64,000 bases of DNA from Brevibacterium sp. S111 (GCF_004745075.1 NZ_RHFH01000006.1:124001-188000), one strand, 5' to 3'; shown: positions 25,917-35,333, counted from the first letter of the stretch. Program-made: numbers and translations. Notes: generated by a model from the sequence alone, not told the origin.

Positions 25917-25924
25917 GATGCTCC

Positions 25925-26938
25925 TTAGGCCGGGGGTCCTTCGTGCTTACGCTTCCGAGACAACAGCAAACCGGCGAGTTCGTCAACCCGCAGCTTGCCG
26001 GCGAGCACCGCGCACACCGCCTCGGTGATGGGCAGGTCGACGTCGAAGCGGCGGCCCAGGGCGAGCACGGCCGGGGCCGACTTCACGCCTTCGGCCGTCT
26101 GCGAGGTGTGGGCGATGACGTCCTCGAGACTCATCCCCTCACCGAGATGGCGCCCGAAGGTGCGGTTGCGCGACAGGGGTGAGGCACAGGTGGCGACGAG
26201 GTCGCCGAGCCCGGCCAGCCCGGACAGGGTGTGCGCTTCCGCGCCCATGGCCGCGGCCAGTCGGGAGGTCTCGGCGAGTCCGCGGGTGATGATCGAGGCC
26301 TTCGAGTTGTCGCCGAGCTTCTGCCCGTCGGCGATGCCCACGGACAGGGCGATGATGTTCTTGATCGCACCGCCGACCTCCACGCCGACGACGTCGGTGT
26401 TCGTGTACGGACGGAAGTACGCGTTCGCGCTGATCTCCGCGACCACCTCGGCGGTGGTGATATCGGCCGATGCCACGACGGTGGCGGTCGGCTGCCGGTC
26501 CGCGATCTCACGGGCGAGGTTCGGGCCCGAGACGACGGCGATCTGGTTCTCGTCCACCTCGGCGACCTCGGCGATGACTTCGGACATGCGTTTGCCGGTG
26601 TCGACCTCGATGCCCTTCATCAGGCTCACGAGCTTGACCCCGGGGCGCAGGTGCGGCTTCCACCGGGAGAGGTTCTGTCGCAGAGTCTGGGCGGGCACGG
26701 CGAGCACGATGACCTCGGCGTCGGTGACGGCGGCGATGTCGTCAGCGGTCGCGGACAGCCCCGCGGGCAGGATGCGCTCGCCGAGGTAGCGGTCGTTCGT
26801 GTGTGAGGTGTTGATCTCCTCGGCGACCTCGGGACGGCGGGCCCACAGGGTGACGGGGAATCCGGCGTCGGCGATGACCGCGGCATAGGTCGTCCCCCAC
26901 GATCCGGCTCCGAGGACCGCGATCTTGTCCACACTCAT
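25925..26938 (-). CDS. gpsA: NAD(P)-dependent glycerol-3-phosphate dehydrogenase
   Basis: Reduces dihydroxyacetone phosphate to sn-glycerol-3-phosphate for phospholipids. 337 residues: Rossmann IAVLGAGSWGTTYAAVIADAG, then SLMKGIEVDTG, GPNLAREIA, the catalytic Lys region GGAIKNIIALSVGIADG and a C-terminal GLAGLGDLVATCASPLSRNR signature. The start ATG at 26938 overlaps the plsC stop by four bases. With plsC it makes the glycerol backbone and acylates it. Confidence 0.97.
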   Translation of the reverse strand: MSVDKIAVLGAGSWGTTYAAVIADAGFPVTLWARRPEVAEEINTSHTNDRYLGERILPAGLSATADDIAAVTDAEVIVLAVPAQTLRQNLSRWKPHLRPGVKLVSLMKGIEVDTGKRMSEVIAEVAEVDENQIAVVSGPNLAREIADRQPTATVVASADITTAEVVAEISANAYFRPYTNTDVVGVEVGGAIKNIIALSVGIADGQKLGDNSKASIITRGLAETSRLAAAMGAEAHTLSGLAGLGDLVATCASPLSRNRTFGRHLGEGMSLEDVIAHTSQTAEGVKSAPAVLALGRRFDVDLPITEAVCAVLAGKLRVDELAGLLLSRKRKHEGPPA

Positions 26939-27702
26939 TCGCCCGTCTCCTTCTCTTCGAATCGCTGCGGCAGTGCACGCTCGGACAGTTCGGCGACCAT
27001 CCGTGCGATGGTGTCCTTCAGCCGTTTGGACAGCTTCCCCATCGTCGCCTTCTCGGCGCGGTGGGCCCACAGGTCCGAGTAGTCGACGGGCGGTCCGAAG
27101 ACGACCGTCGACTCATTGCTGAAGGGTTTGAAGCGCAGCTTCTTCTGGCCGCGCGGGAAGATCGTGTTCAGTCCCCAGTGGGCGGCGGGGATGATCGGGG
27201 CTCCGGTCTCGAGCGCGAGCCGGGCGGTGCCGGTCTTGAAATGCTGGGGCCAGAGCTCGGGGTCCTTCGTCAGCGTGCCTTCGGGATAGATGACGACGGT
27301 CTGCCCGTGGGCCAGGGCGTCTTTCGCGTATTCGAGGGAGTCTCCCGCCGAAGCCGATGACCGCAGCACCGGGATCTGTCCGATCGTCTTGAGAATGAGG
27401 CCGAGGGCCCCGGAGAACAGGGTGGACTTCGCGAGGAAGTGCGGCATCCGACCGTTGCGTTTGAGGGCGAGCCCGACGAGGATCGGGTCGAGGTGGTTCG
27501 CGTGGTAGGCCGCGACGATGATTCCGGTGCCCTTCGGCGGCAGGTGTTCGATGCCGCGCACGCTCATCTTCGTGGCTGTGCGCATGAGCCCGAAGGCCGC
27601 GGTAGCGGCCACGGTGCCCGCCCGGTTCTGAGACCGCACCGAGGCGGGGTCGAAGGAGACCAGGTCGTGGTTGTTCGAGTCCGGTTCGGTGACCGCGCTC
27701 AT
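26935..27702 (-). CDS. plsC: 1-acylglycerol-3-phosphate acyltransferase family protein
   Basis: Acyltransferase of 255 residues. The HX4D motif is HANHLDP, the second block YPEGTLTKDPELWP matches the EGTRS region, and PIIPAAHWGLN is the later substrate block. It probably makes phosphatidic acid from lysophosphatidic acid. A weakly hydrophobic N-terminal stretch gives possible membrane association. It overlaps murA and gpsA by four bases each (ATGA), so the three genes are translationally coupled. The start is the ATG at 27700-27702, chosen because residues upstream lie within murA. Confidence 0.93.
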   Translation of the reverse strand: MSAVTEPDSNNHDLVSFDPASVRSQNRAGTVAATAAFGLMRTATKMSVRGIEHLPPKGTGIIVAAYHANHLDPILVGLALKRNGRMPHFLAKSTLFSGALGLILKTIGQIPVLRSSASAGDSLEYAKDALAHGQTVVIYPEGTLTKDPELWPQHFKTGTARLALETGAPIIPAAHWGLNTIFPRGQKKLRFKPFSNESTVVFGPPVDYSDLWAHRAEKATMGKLSKRLKDTIARMVAELSERALPQRFEEKETGE

Positions 27703-29015
27703 GCGGACACCTCGGCACCGAGTCCGACGAGCTTGTCGAGGAAGTTCTCGTATCCGCGGTTGATGAGTTCGATGCCGTGGACTTCGCTCGCGCCCTGGGC
27801 GGCCAGAGCGGCGATGAGATGGCTGAATCCGCCGCGCAGGTCCGGCACGTCGATGCGGGTGCCCTTGAGGTCGGTGGGTCCGGAGACCACGGCCGAATGC
27901 TGGTAGTTGCGGCGGCCGAAGCGGCAGGGGGTGCCGCCGAGGCATTCGCGGTAGAGCTGGATCTGGGCTCCCATGTCGCGCAGGGCCTCGGTGAAGCCGA
28001 AGCGGTTCTCATACACGGTTTCGTGGATGATCGACAGCCCCTCGGCCTGGGTCATCGCGACGACGAGCGGCTGCTGCCAGTCGGTCATGAAGCCGGGGTG
28101 GACGTCGGTTTCGAGGGCGAAGGATTTGAGTTTGCCGCCGGGATGGCGGAAACGGATTCCTGATTCCTGGACCTCGAACTCGCCGCCGATCTTGCGGAAG
28201 ATGTTGAGGAAGGTGATGAGCTCGGGCTGGCTGGCTCCGGCGACGAAGATGTCTCCCCCGGTGGCCAGGGCGGCCGAGGCCCAGGAGGCGGTCTCATTGC
28301 GATCGGGCAGGGCACGGTGGATGAAGCCGCGCAGCGACTCCACGCCTTCGATGCGCACGACCCGGTCGGTGTCGACGGTGATGATCGCACCCATCTTCTG
28401 CAGCAGCGCGATGAGGTCCATGATCTCGGGTTCGATCGCGGCATTGCGCAGCTCGGTCACGCCTTCGGCGCGCACGGCTGTCAGCAGCACCTGTTCGGTG
28501 GCGCCGACCGAGGGGTAGGGCAGTTCGACCTTCGTTCCCTGCAGGCGGCTGGTCGCCTTGAGCATGATACCGCCGGGAGTCTTGTCGACCTCGGCACCGA
28601 ACTGGCGGAGGACGTCGAGGTGGAAGTTGATGGGCCGGTCCCCGATATGGCAGCCGCCGAGGTCGGGGATGAAGGCCTGCCCGAGACTGTGCAGCAACGG
28701 TCCGCAGAAGAGGATCGGGATGCGCGAGGAGCCGGCGTGAGCGTCGATGTCGACGATCGAGCCCTGCGCGACGTCGGCAGGGTCGAGGTGGAGTTCACCG
28801 TCGGGCTGGTCTCCGTCGGGGGCCGAGCTCACACGCACCCCGTGGAGCTCGAGGAGTCCGGTGACGATCTCGACGTCGCGGATCTGGGGCACACCGCGGA
28901 GCACGGATGGGGTCTCTCCCAGCAGGGAGGCGACCATCGCCTTGGGCACCAGGTTCTTGGCGCCGCGGACTCTGACGGTGCCGTCCAGCGGGCTTCCCCC
29001 ACGTACTTCGAGCAT
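27699..29015 (-). CDS. murA: UDP-N-acetylglucosamine 1-carboxyvinyltransferase
   Basis: First committed enzyme of peptidoglycan synthesis, transferring enolpyruvate to UDP-GlcNAc. 438 residues, the usual size. RGAKNLVPK gives K20-N21 of the active site, and the fosfomycin-sensitive catalytic Cys is C122 in LGGCHIGDRP. It leads the murA-plsC-gpsA-PEBP-ddl operon. Cys at this position predicts fosfomycin susceptibility of the enzyme, unlike mycobacterial forms carrying Asp. Confidence 0.97.
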   Translation of the reverse strand: MLEVRGGSPLDGTVRVRGAKNLVPKAMVASLLGETPSVLRGVPQIRDVEIVTGLLELHGVRVSSAPDGDQPDGELHLDPADVAQGSIVDIDAHAGSSRIPILFCGPLLHSLGQAFIPDLGGCHIGDRPINFHLDVLRQFGAEVDKTPGGIMLKATSRLQGTKVELPYPSVGATEQVLLTAVRAEGVTELRNAAIEPEIMDLIALLQKMGAIITVDTDRVVRIEGVESLRGFIHRALPDRNETASWASAALATGGDIFVAGASQPELITFLNIFRKIGGEFEVQESGIRFRHPGGKLKSFALETDVHPGFMTDWQQPLVVAMTQAEGLSIIHETVYENRFGFTEALRDMGAQIQLYRECLGGTPCRFGRRNYQHSAVVSGPTDLKGTRIDVPDLRGGFSHLIAALAAQGASEVHGIELINRGYENFLDKLVGLGAEVSA

Positions 29016-29127
29016 GTTCCTCCCTGATTCCGATGATCGGATCCGGGCATGGTGACGCCCGGAGACGGTGCCCGAACGTTGGCCGGGGCACCGTCCTAGA
29101 CTATCGCAGGCATCGGGTTCCCACCGA

Positions 29128-29175
29128 CTCGCCGAGGCGGGGCCGACCCGAGCCGGAGTCGGCCGCCTCGGCGAG
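29128..29175 (-). terminator. Terminator after leuD
   Basis: CTCGCCGAGGC (from 29128) pairs with GCCTCGGCGAG (to 29175), and an inner CCGAC/GTCGG stem extends it around a ten-base loop. It begins three bases after the leuD stop and separates leuCD from murA. Both arms contain the octamer CGCCGAGG/CCTCGGCG common in this window. Confidence 0.6.
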
Positions 29176-29177
29176 GG

Positions 29178-29777
29178 TCAGACCTTGGCGGGCAGGGTCT
29201 TGGGCTTGAACGCGAACCGGGAGGATTCGTAGGCGACGATGTCCTCTTCCTTGGCCAGGGTGAGGCTGATGTCGTCGTGGCCTTCGAGCAGGCGCCAGCG
29301 CGTGTAGTCGTCGATCTGGAAGGGCACGGTGACCGAATCGCAGGTCACTGTCTTCTCCTCGAGATCGACGGTGATGGAGGTGCCCGGCTGGTTTTCGAGG
29401 ATCTTCCAGATCAGCTCGATGTCGTGCTGTTCGAGCTGCGCGGCCAGCAGGCCCTCCTTGCCGGAGTTGCCGCGGAAGATGTCGCCGAAGCGCGAGGACA
29501 GCACGACCCGGAAGCCGTAGTCCTTGAGCGCCCAGACGGCATGTTCGCGTGAGGACCCGGTGCCGAAGTCGGGGCCGGCCACGAGCACGGAGCCGGCCGA
29601 GAAGTCCGGGTCATTGAGGACGAAGTCGTCACTGGTCCGCCACCGGTAGAACAGAGCGTCTTCGAAGCCGGTGCGGGTGACCCGCTTGAGGAACTTCGCG
29701 GGGATGATCTGGTCGGTGTCGATATTGGATCGGCGCAGAGGAACGCCGACGCCGGTGTGGGTGCTGAAAGCTTCCAT
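29178..29777 (-). CDS. leuD: 3-isopropylmalate dehydratase small subunit
   Basis: With LeuC, isomerises 2- and 3-isopropylmalate in leucine synthesis. 199 residues. It has [21 protein letters not shown] near the N-terminus, [34 protein letters not shown] (the substrate-binding swivel domain), and a C-terminal extension of normal length. It follows leuC by 16 bases. Confidence 0.97.
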   Translation of the reverse strand: MEAFSTHTGVGVPLRRSNIDTDQIIPAKFLKRVTRTGFEDALFYRWRTSDDFVLNDPDFSAGSVLVAGPDFGTGSSREHAVWALKDYGFRVVLSSRFGDIFRGNSGKEGLLAAQLEQHDIELIWKILENQPGTSITVDLEEKTVTCDSVTVPFQIDDYTRWRLLEGHDDISLTLAKEEDIVAYESSRFAFKPKTLPAKV

Positions 29778-29793
29778 GGCTCGTCTTCCTTCT

Positions 29794-31278
29794 TCAGTCG
29801 TTCGCCGAGATCGGGGTCAGGGACAGGCTGAGTCGTTCGTCGGCCCATTCCACGGGTTCGGCGTCCCGCGGCAGGTCGGCGACGTCGCCGGGCGAGGACA
29901 GGGTGCCGCGCACCGCGGTGGCCGCAGCCACGAGCGGTGAGACGAGGTGGGTGCGTCCGCCCTTGCCCTGGCGGCCTTCGAAGTTGCGGTTCGATGTCGA
30001 GGCGCAGCGTTCGCCTTCGGCGAGCTGGTCGGGGTTCATGCCCAGGCACATCGAGCAGCCGGCGAAGCGCCATTCGCCGCCGAAGTCCTTGAAGATCCTG
30101 TCCAGGCCTTCGTCCTCGGCCTGGAGGCGGACCTTCGCCGAGCCGGGCACGACCATGAAGCGGACGTTCTCGGCTTTCTTCCGGCCGCGGACGATCTCGG
30201 CAGCGGCCCGCAGGTCCTCGATCCGGGAGTTCGTGCAGGAGCCGAGGAAGACGGTGTCCACGGCGATCTCGCGCAGTGGGGTGCCCGGGGTCAGCCCCAT
30301 GTAGGCCAGGGCGTTGGCCGCGGCGGTCTTGTCGTTCTCGTCGGTGAAGTCATCGGGGCTGGGCACCGAGGCCGACAGCGGCAGGCCCTGCCCGGGGTTC
30401 GTGCCCCAGGTGACGAAGGGTTCGATGTCTTCGGCCTTGAGGACGACCTCGGCGTCGAATTCGGCGCCTTCATCGGTGTAGAGGGTCTTCCAGTATTCGA
30501 CTGCGGCGTCCCAGTCTTCGCCTTCGGGGGCATGCGGGCGGCCCTTGACGTAGTCGAAGGTCGTCTCGTCGGGGGCGACCATTCCGGCGCGGGCGCCGGC
30601 TTCGATCGACATATTGCAGATCGTCATGCGTGCTTCCATCGACAGCTGACGGATCGCCGAGCCGCGGTATTCGAGGACGTAGCCCTGTCCTCCGCCGGTG
30701 CCGATCTTCGCGATGATGGCGAGGATGATGTCCTTGGCGGACGAGCCTTCGGGCAGGTCGCCGTCGACGGTGATCGACATCGTCTTGAACGGTTTGAGAC
30801 TCAGCGTCTGAGTGGCGAGCACATGCTCGACCTCGGAGGTGCCGATGCCGAAGGCCAGAGCCCCGAAAGCACCGTGGGTGGAGGTGTGCGAGTCGCCGCA
30901 GACGACGGTCGTGCCCGGCTGGGTCAAGCCCAGCTGCGGTCCGACGACGTGGACGATGCCCTGGTCGGCGTCGCCGAGGCTGTGCAGGCGGATCCCGAAC
31001 TCCCCGGCGTTCTTGCGCAGGGTGTTGATCTGCGTGGCCGAGGTGGGTTCGGCGATCGGCTTGTCGATGTCCCAGGTCGGTGTGTTGTGGTCCTCGGTGG
31101 CGATCGTGAGGTCGGGGCGGCGCACGGGGCGCCCGGCGAGTCGGAGTCCATCGAAGGCCTGCGGGCTGGTGACCTCGTGGACGAGGTGGAGGTCGATGTA
31201 GATAAGGTCCGGCGCACCGTCAACACCAAGTGAGACGACGTGATCGGCCCAGACCTTCTCGGCCAATGTGCGTGGCAT
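29794..31278 (-). CDS. leuC: 3-isopropylmalate dehydratase large subunit
   Basis: Iron-sulfur subunit of the leucine-pathway dehydratase, 494 residues. Fe-S cysteines lie in FLGSCTNSR and in the CSMCLGMN pair ([14 protein letters not shown]). Substrate motifs [11 protein letters not shown] and [16 protein letters not shown] are visible. The ATG at 31278 has the strong site GCGGGAGGAACC; longer frames continue into the regulatory region and are not used. An IclR regulator is divergent, and a hairpin sits just upstream of the ribosome site. Confidence 0.97.
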   Translation of the reverse strand: MPRTLAEKVWADHVVSLGVDGAPDLIYIDLHLVHEVTSPQAFDGLRLAGRPVRRPDLTIATEDHNTPTWDIDKPIAEPTSATQINTLRKNAGEFGIRLHSLGDADQGIVHVVGPQLGLTQPGTTVVCGDSHTSTHGAFGALAFGIGTSEVEHVLATQTLSLKPFKTMSITVDGDLPEGSSAKDIILAIIAKIGTGGGQGYVLEYRGSAIRQLSMEARMTICNMSIEAGARAGMVAPDETTFDYVKGRPHAPEGEDWDAAVEYWKTLYTDEGAEFDAEVVLKAEDIEPFVTWGTNPGQGLPLSASVPSPDDFTDENDKTAAANALAYMGLTPGTPLREIAVDTVFLGSCTNSRIEDLRAAAEIVRGRKKAENVRFMVVPGSAKVRLQAEDEGLDRIFKDFGGEWRFAGCSMCLGMNPDQLAEGERCASTSNRNFEGRQGKGGRTHLVSPLVAAATAVRGTLSSPGDVADLPRDAEPVEWADERLSLSLTPISAND

Positions 31279-31291
31279 GGTTCCTCCCGCC

Positions 31292-31312
31292 GGTGCAGGG
31301 GTTCCCTGCACC
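31292..31312 (-). promoter_or_regulatory. Hairpin at the leuC ribosome-binding site
   Basis: On the minus strand GGTGCAGGG-AAC-CCCTGCACC forms a perfect nine-base-pair stem with a three-base loop, and its 3' arm ends a few bases before the GGGAGG ribosome site of leuC. It may be an attenuator, a translational control element or an mRNA stabiliser. No leader peptide rich in leucine codons is visible. Confidence 0.45.
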
Positions 31313-31422
31313 CGATGTAGATCTGACGCGACGAGGGTCGGCGCGTCGATGAACTGGGTTGTCTGCACTGGAGTGAGTGCGTAAGGGAAATCTACTCGCC
31401 CGTATCGCAATGCGAACTTGCA

Positions 31423-31437
31423 TCTCGCCCACTGAGA
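31423..31437. promoter_or_regulatory. Possible operator of the IclR regulator
   Basis: TCTC-GCCCACT-GAGA is a small inverted repeat a few bases upstream of the regulator's start and about 145 bases from leuC. LtbR/NdgR-type regulators bind the leuCD intergenic region in Corynebacterium and Streptomyces. The assignment to this palindrome is a guess. Confidence 0.3.
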
Positions 31438-31454
31438 CGCGCACAATGGTGTCT

Positions 31455-32171
31455 ATGACAAGCAATGGTAGCGGCGTCGGGGTCATCGACAAGGCCGCAA
31501 TGGTTCTCTCCGCACTTGAGGCCGGACCCGCCTCTCTCGCCGAATTGGTGACGCTGACCGGACTGGCACGCCCCACTGCCCACCGCCTGGCTGTTGCCCT
31601 CGAATTCCACCGCATCGTCGGTCGTGACCTGCAGGGGCGCTTCGTCCTCGGTCCGCGCCTGGCCGAGCTGTCCTCGGCCGCCGGCGAGGATCGCCTGCTG
31701 GCCGCGGCCGGTCCCGTGCTCGGGCAGCTGCGCGATCAGACCGGTGAGTCCGCCCAGCTCTTCCGCCGTCAGGGCGATCTGCGTCTGTGCGTGGCCGCGG
31801 CCGAACGCCCCGTGGGTCTGCGCGACTCCGTGCCGATCGGGGCGACGCTGTCGATGCGCGCCGGTTCCGCCGCCCAGGTGCTGCTGGCTTGGGAGGAGCC
31901 CGACCGGCTGCACACCGGGCTGCGCGGGGCCCGGTTCTCCGCGACCATGCTCTCCGGTATCCGTCGCCGAGGATGGGCGCAGTCGATCGCTGAACGCGAG
32001 CGCGGTGTCGCCTCGGTGTCGGCCCCCGTGCGCGGGCCGAGCAATCGCGTGGTCGCGGCCGTCTCGATCTCCGGCCCCGTCGACCGGCTCACCCGGCAGC
32101 CGGGTCGCCTGCACGCGAAGTCCGTCATCGACGCCGCGAGGACGCTGACCGAAGCACTCGTGCGCGGCTAG
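31455..32171 (+). CDS. IclR-family regulator, LtbR/NdgR type
   Basis: A 238-residue regulator with N-terminal winged helix (VIDKAAMVLSALEAGPASLAELVTLTGLARPTAHRLAVALE) and C-terminal IclR effector domain (QSIAERERGVASVSAPVRGPSNRVVAAVSISGP). Its divergent position to leuCD matches LtbR of Corynebacterium and NdgR of Streptomyces, which control leucine and other amino-acid genes. I chose ATG at 31455; an ATG three codons upstream (31446) is also possible. A long perfect terminator follows. Confidence 0.88.
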   Translation: MTSNGSGVGVIDKAAMVLSALEAGPASLAELVTLTGLARPTAHRLAVALEFHRIVGRDLQGRFVLGPRLAELSSAAGEDRLLAAAGPVLGQLRDQTGESAQLFRRQGDLRLCVAAAERPVGLRDSVPIGATLSMRAGSAAQVLLAWEEPDRLHTGLRGARFSATMLSGIRRRGWAQSIAERERGVASVSAPVRGPSNRVVAAVSISGPVDRLTRQPGRLHAKSVIDAARTLTEALVRG

Positions 32172-32193
32172 CCACGCTCCCGAAGCCGCACCC

Positions 32194-32233
32194 GACCGCG
32201 GGCCCGGAGGAACTCTCCTCCGGGCCCGCGGTC
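32194..32233 (+). terminator. Strong intrinsic hairpin after the IclR gene
   Basis: An 18-base-pair perfect stem: 32194-32211 pairs with 32216-32233 around a four-base ACTC loop, 22 bases past the stop codon. It is followed by TGTACTA rather than a T-run. It also stops read-through into the following deoR-type gene. Confidence 0.75.
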
Positions 32234-32247
32234 TGTACTATGGCCCC

Positions 32248-33006
32248 ATGATCGCCGCTCAGAGACGCAACATCATCGTCGACACGATCGAACGCGATGG
32301 AGCCGTATCGATCTCCTCGCTCTCGGAGAAGCTCGACACCTCGGCCGTGACCATCCGGCGCGACCTCGACCAGCTCGCCGATGAGGGGCGGCTCATCCGC
32401 ACGCATGGCGGCGCCGTGCTGGTATCGAGTGCCCGCGAGTCGAGCTATGCGGAGAAGCTCGAACAGGCGCTGGCAGAGAAGACCGCAATCGCCAGGGCCG
32501 CGGCGGCGCATGTGCGCAACGGCGACGTCGTGGCACTCGGCCCCGGCACGACGACCGAACTGCTGGCCAAGGAGCTCGTCGGCCGCTCAGGACTGCGAGT
32601 CGTGACGAACTCACTCCTCGTCGCCGAGGCCATGGTCTCCTCCCCCGACAACGAGGTCATCGTCGTCGGGGGAATCCTCCGCCACTCCATCCGAGCCTTC
32701 GTCGGCGGCGGGACGGTCTCCCAGCTGCTCGGACTGCGCGCCGACACCGTGTTCCTCTCCGGCAATGGGCTGGCCGCGGACTTCGGTCTCTCGACTCCCG
32801 CCTTCCCCGTCGCCGACACGGATCGCGCCATGGCTGCCGGCGCCACTCGCGTCATCGCGCTCGTCGATCACACGAAGATCGGCCTGCGTTCCTCTGTGCT
32901 CACCGTGCCCACCGACGAGATCGACCACCTCATCACCGACGGCAAGAGCGAGAAGACCCCGCTCGAGGCGCTGCGGTCTGCAGGCGTCGATGTCGAAGTT
33001 GCGTGA
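32248..33006 (+). CDS. DeoR-family transcriptional regulator
   Basis: A 252-residue regulator with an N-terminal winged helix (RRNIIVDTIERDGAVSISSLSEKLDTSAVTIRRDLDQLADEG, the DeoR signature) and a C-terminal sugar-phosphate-binding DeoR domain (ALGPGTTTELLAKEL, NSLLVAEA, FLSGNGLAADFGLSTP). It precedes a sodium symporter, galK, galT and an epimerase, so it probably senses a galactose-pathway intermediate and controls these genes. The effector is inferred. A small hairpin GTCGACG-CCTC-CGTCGAC at 33021-33038 follows and may terminate it. Confidence 0.87.
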   Translation: MIAAQRRNIIVDTIERDGAVSISSLSEKLDTSAVTIRRDLDQLADEGRLIRTHGGAVLVSSARESSYAEKLEQALAEKTAIARAAAAHVRNGDVVALGPGTTTELLAKELVGRSGLRVVTNSLLVAEAMVSSPDNEVIVVGGILRHSIRAFVGGGTVSQLLGLRADTVFLSGNGLAADFGLSTPAFPVADTDRAMAAGATRVIALVDHTKIGLRSSVLTVPTDEIDHLITDGKSEKTPLEALRSAGVDVEVA

Positions 33007-33064
33007 CCTTCCGACCCACTGTCGACGCCTCCGTCGACACCGGCTTCGACACACCCCCGGACAA

Positions 33065-33102
33065 GCGATCAAAACTGTTCAGGTTCGATCACTAGCGATC
33101 AA
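33065..33102. promoter_or_regulatory. Repeated CGATCA motifs upstream of the symporter gene
   Basis: CGATCA occurs at 33066-33071, 33086-33091 and 33096-33101, within GCGATCAA, TTCGATCA and GCGATCAA. The same TTCGATCA appears upstream of galT at 37874-37881. Such clustered short repeats between a DeoR regulator and its likely target suggest its operator. Confidence 0.5.
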
Positions 33103-33178
33103 GCTCACAATCCTCTAAAGTGTCGGTTTGGGTGGCTCAGACCACAGCCGACCATTCACCGACGCTGTTGGAGGAACC

Positions 33179-34876
33179 TTGGAAGCAATCCGCTTGGACG
33201 CACAGTGGATCGACTATCTGCTGATTGCGATCTACTTCATCTTCGTCCTCGGAATCGGGTGGTTCGCCAAACGCGGGATCTCCTCGAGCATCGAGTTCCT
33301 CCTCTCGGGCCGGAGCCTTCCGGCGTGGGTCACGGCTCTCGCGTTCGTCTCGGCCAACCTCGGTGCCGTGGAGATCATGGGCATGTCGGCCACCGGCGCT
33401 CAGTACGGCATGCCGACGATGCACTACTTCTGGATCGGAGCGGTGCCGGCGATGCTCTTCCTCGGCGTCGTCATGATGCCCTTCTACTACGGGTCGAAGG
33501 TCAGATCCGTACCGGAGTTCATGCGCAAGCGCTTCGGTCCGGGTGCTCACCTGGTCAATGCGCTGTCGTTCGCGGTCGCGCAGATCCTCATCGCCGGCGT
33601 CAACCTCTTCCTGCTCGGCACGATCGTCAACCGTCTGCTCGGGTGGCCGCTGTGGATCGCCCTCGTCGTCGCCGCGGTCATCGTCCTGTCCTACATCACC
33701 CTCGGCGGACTGACCGCAGCGATCTACAACGAGGTGCTCCAGTTCTTCGTCATCGTCGCAGCCCTTCTGCCGCTGACGATCATCGGGCTGAACCGGGTCG
33801 GCGGCTGGGACGGCCTCGTGGAGAAGGTGAGCAACGACGGCATGCTCGGTGCCGAGCAGCTGAGCAGCTGGCCCGGTGAGCAGCTTTCCGGTTTCGCCAA
33901 CCCCGTGCTCTCGGTCGTCGGCATCGTCTTCGGTCTCGGCTTCGTCCTCTCCTTCGGCTACTGGACGACGAACTTCGTCGAAGTCCAGCGGGCCATGGCC
34001 TCGAAGAGCATCAATGCCGCGCGGATGACACCGATCCTCGGTGCATTCCCGAAGATGCTCATCCCCTTCATCGTCGTCATCCCCGGCATGATCGCCGCCG
34101 TCCTCGTCACCCAGCTGTCGAAGTTCAAGGAGATCTCCGCCTCCGTCGGCGAGGCCAGCGCCGCCGCCGAGACGGGAGTGACCTACAACGATGCGCTCCT
34201 GCTGCTCATGCGCGAGGTGCTGCCCAACGGCCTGCTGGGCGTCGCGATCGCCGGTCTCCTCGCCGCATTCATGGCCGGAATGGCCGCGAACATCTCCGCG
34301 TTCAACACCGTCTTCAGCTACGACCTGTGGCAGCAGTACGTGGTCAAGGACCGCGAGGACGACTACTACCTCAAGGTCGGCCGCTTCGCCACGATCGGCG
34401 CCTGCATCGTCGCGATCTTCACCGCGCTCATCGCCGGCAACTTCTCCAACCTCATGGACTACCTGCAGACGCTGTTCGGCTTCTTCAACGCGCCGCTGTT
34501 CGCCACGTTCATCCTCGGTATGTTCTGGAAGCGGATGTCCGCAACCGCCGGTTGGGTCGGTCTGGTCGGCGGTACGCTCTCGGCCGTCGCGGTCTTCATC
34601 CTCAGCGAGACCGGGGTCTTCGACCTGCCGGGCCAGGGCGCGGCGTTCCTCGCCGCCAGCACGGCCTTCGTCGTCGATATCCTCCTCTCGGTGATCGTCA
34701 CCTTCCGGACGGCACCGAAGCCTGCCCATGAGCTGCGCGGACTCGTCTACTCCGAGACTCCGAAGGCCGACTTCGAGGACTTCAACGAGCCGAAGCCGCC
34801 GGTGTGGAAGCGTCCGGTCCCGGTGGCCGGAGCCGCGCTCGTCCTCGTCATCATCCTCAACGTGACCTTCGGGTGA
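33179..34876 (+). CDS. Sodium-solute symporter (SSS family), probable galactose transporter
   Basis: A 565-residue membrane transporter with about 14 predicted helices, in the SGLT-like SSS family. Conserved segments include FLLSGRSLPAWVTALAFVSANLGAVEIMGMSATGAQYG and FMAGMAANISAFNTVFSYDLWQQY. The start is TTG at 33179-33181, eleven bases from an excellent GGAGGAACC site and giving MEAIRLDAQWIDYLL. The N-terminal half carries the first-helix sodium and sugar region of this family. Galactose or a related sugar is inferred from galK, galT and the epimerase nearby. A small membrane protein follows within 18 bases. Confidence 0.88.
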   Translation: MEAIRLDAQWIDYLLIAIYFIFVLGIGWFAKRGISSSIEFLLSGRSLPAWVTALAFVSANLGAVEIMGMSATGAQYGMPTMHYFWIGAVPAMLFLGVVMMPFYYGSKVRSVPEFMRKRFGPGAHLVNALSFAVAQILIAGVNLFLLGTIVNRLLGWPLWIALVVAAVIVLSYITLGGLTAAIYNEVLQFFVIVAALLPLTIIGLNRVGGWDGLVEKVSNDGMLGAEQLSSWPGEQLSGFANPVLSVVGIVFGLGFVLSFGYWTTNFVEVQRAMASKSINAARMTPILGAFPKMLIPFIVVIPGMIAAVLVTQLSKFKEISASVGEASAAAETGVTYNDALLLLMREVLPNGLLGVAIAGLLAAFMAGMAANISAFNTVFSYDLWQQYVVKDREDDYYLKVGRFATIGACIVAIFTALIAGNFSNLMDYLQTLFGFFNAPLFATFILGMFWKRMSATAGWVGLVGGTLSAVAVFILSETGVFDLPGQGAAFLAASTAFVVDILLSVIVTFRTAPKPAHELRGLVYSETPKADFEDFNEPKPPVWKRPVPVAGAALVLVIILNVTFG

Positions 34877-34893
34877 AGGAGCCAGTGAATCCA

Positions 34894-35181
34894 ATGAGCA
34901 ATTCGAACGAACTGACCAAGACCGCGGGCGCCTTCGACATCCGCAATTTCATCGGCGTGCTGCTGGGGATCTTCGGGATCGTCCTCACGATCGCCGGCAT
35001 CGTCGACTTCACTCCCGATGAGGCGGAGCGGACGGGAGGCATCGACGCGAACCTGTGGACCGGAATCGGCCTCATCATCGCGGCCGCACTCTTCCTCGCC
35101 TGGGCCAAGGTGCGACCGATCCGGATCGTCGAGACCACCGATGACGTCACCGGCACCGAGGCGGCCCCGGACAACGACTGA
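34894..35181 (+). CDS. Small two-helix membrane protein after the symporter
   Basis: A 95-residue protein with two predicted helices (about residues 16-36 and 55-75) and a polar, acidic C-terminus (DDVTGTEAAPDND). The ATG at 34894 is preceded by GGAGCC; an in-frame GTG three codons earlier (34885) is possible. It begins 18 bases past the symporter and shares its terminator. Function unknown. Small proteins of this kind behind SSS genes are probably accessory subunits. Confidence 0.75.
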   Translation: MSNSNELTKTAGAFDIRNFIGVLLGIFGIVLTIAGIVDFTPDEAERTGGIDANLWTGIGLIIAAALFLAWAKVRPIRIVETTDDVTGTEAAPDND

Positions 35182-35253
35182 CACTGCAGTTCGCAGCTGG
35201 TGCAGTTCAGGGCCCAGCCGCGATGAGGGCGCTCCTCACGCGCATCCGGTGAC

Positions 35254-35300
35254 GAAACCGACGGACCGGCAGGCATCACGCCTGCCGATCCGTCGGTTTC
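35254..35300. terminator. Strong bidirectional terminator
   Basis: GAAACCGACGGA and CGGCAGGC (35254 onward) pair with GCCTGCCG and TCCGTCGGTTTC (ending 35300) around an ATCAC loop, with one mismatch. T-rich ends on both sides (TTTC; GAAAC) make it suitable for the plus-strand symporter operon and the minus-strand galK. Confidence 0.85.
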
Positions 35301-35333
35301 ACTGCTGGTTCATGGGGGCAGCCCGGCGCCGGG

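Noticed and set aside
33137..34894. A 585-codon minus-strand open frame opposite the symporter
   Set aside because: Very rich in Glu, Asp and Arg, the mirror of hydrophobic codons. The symporter on the plus strand has clear helices and a strong ribosome site.
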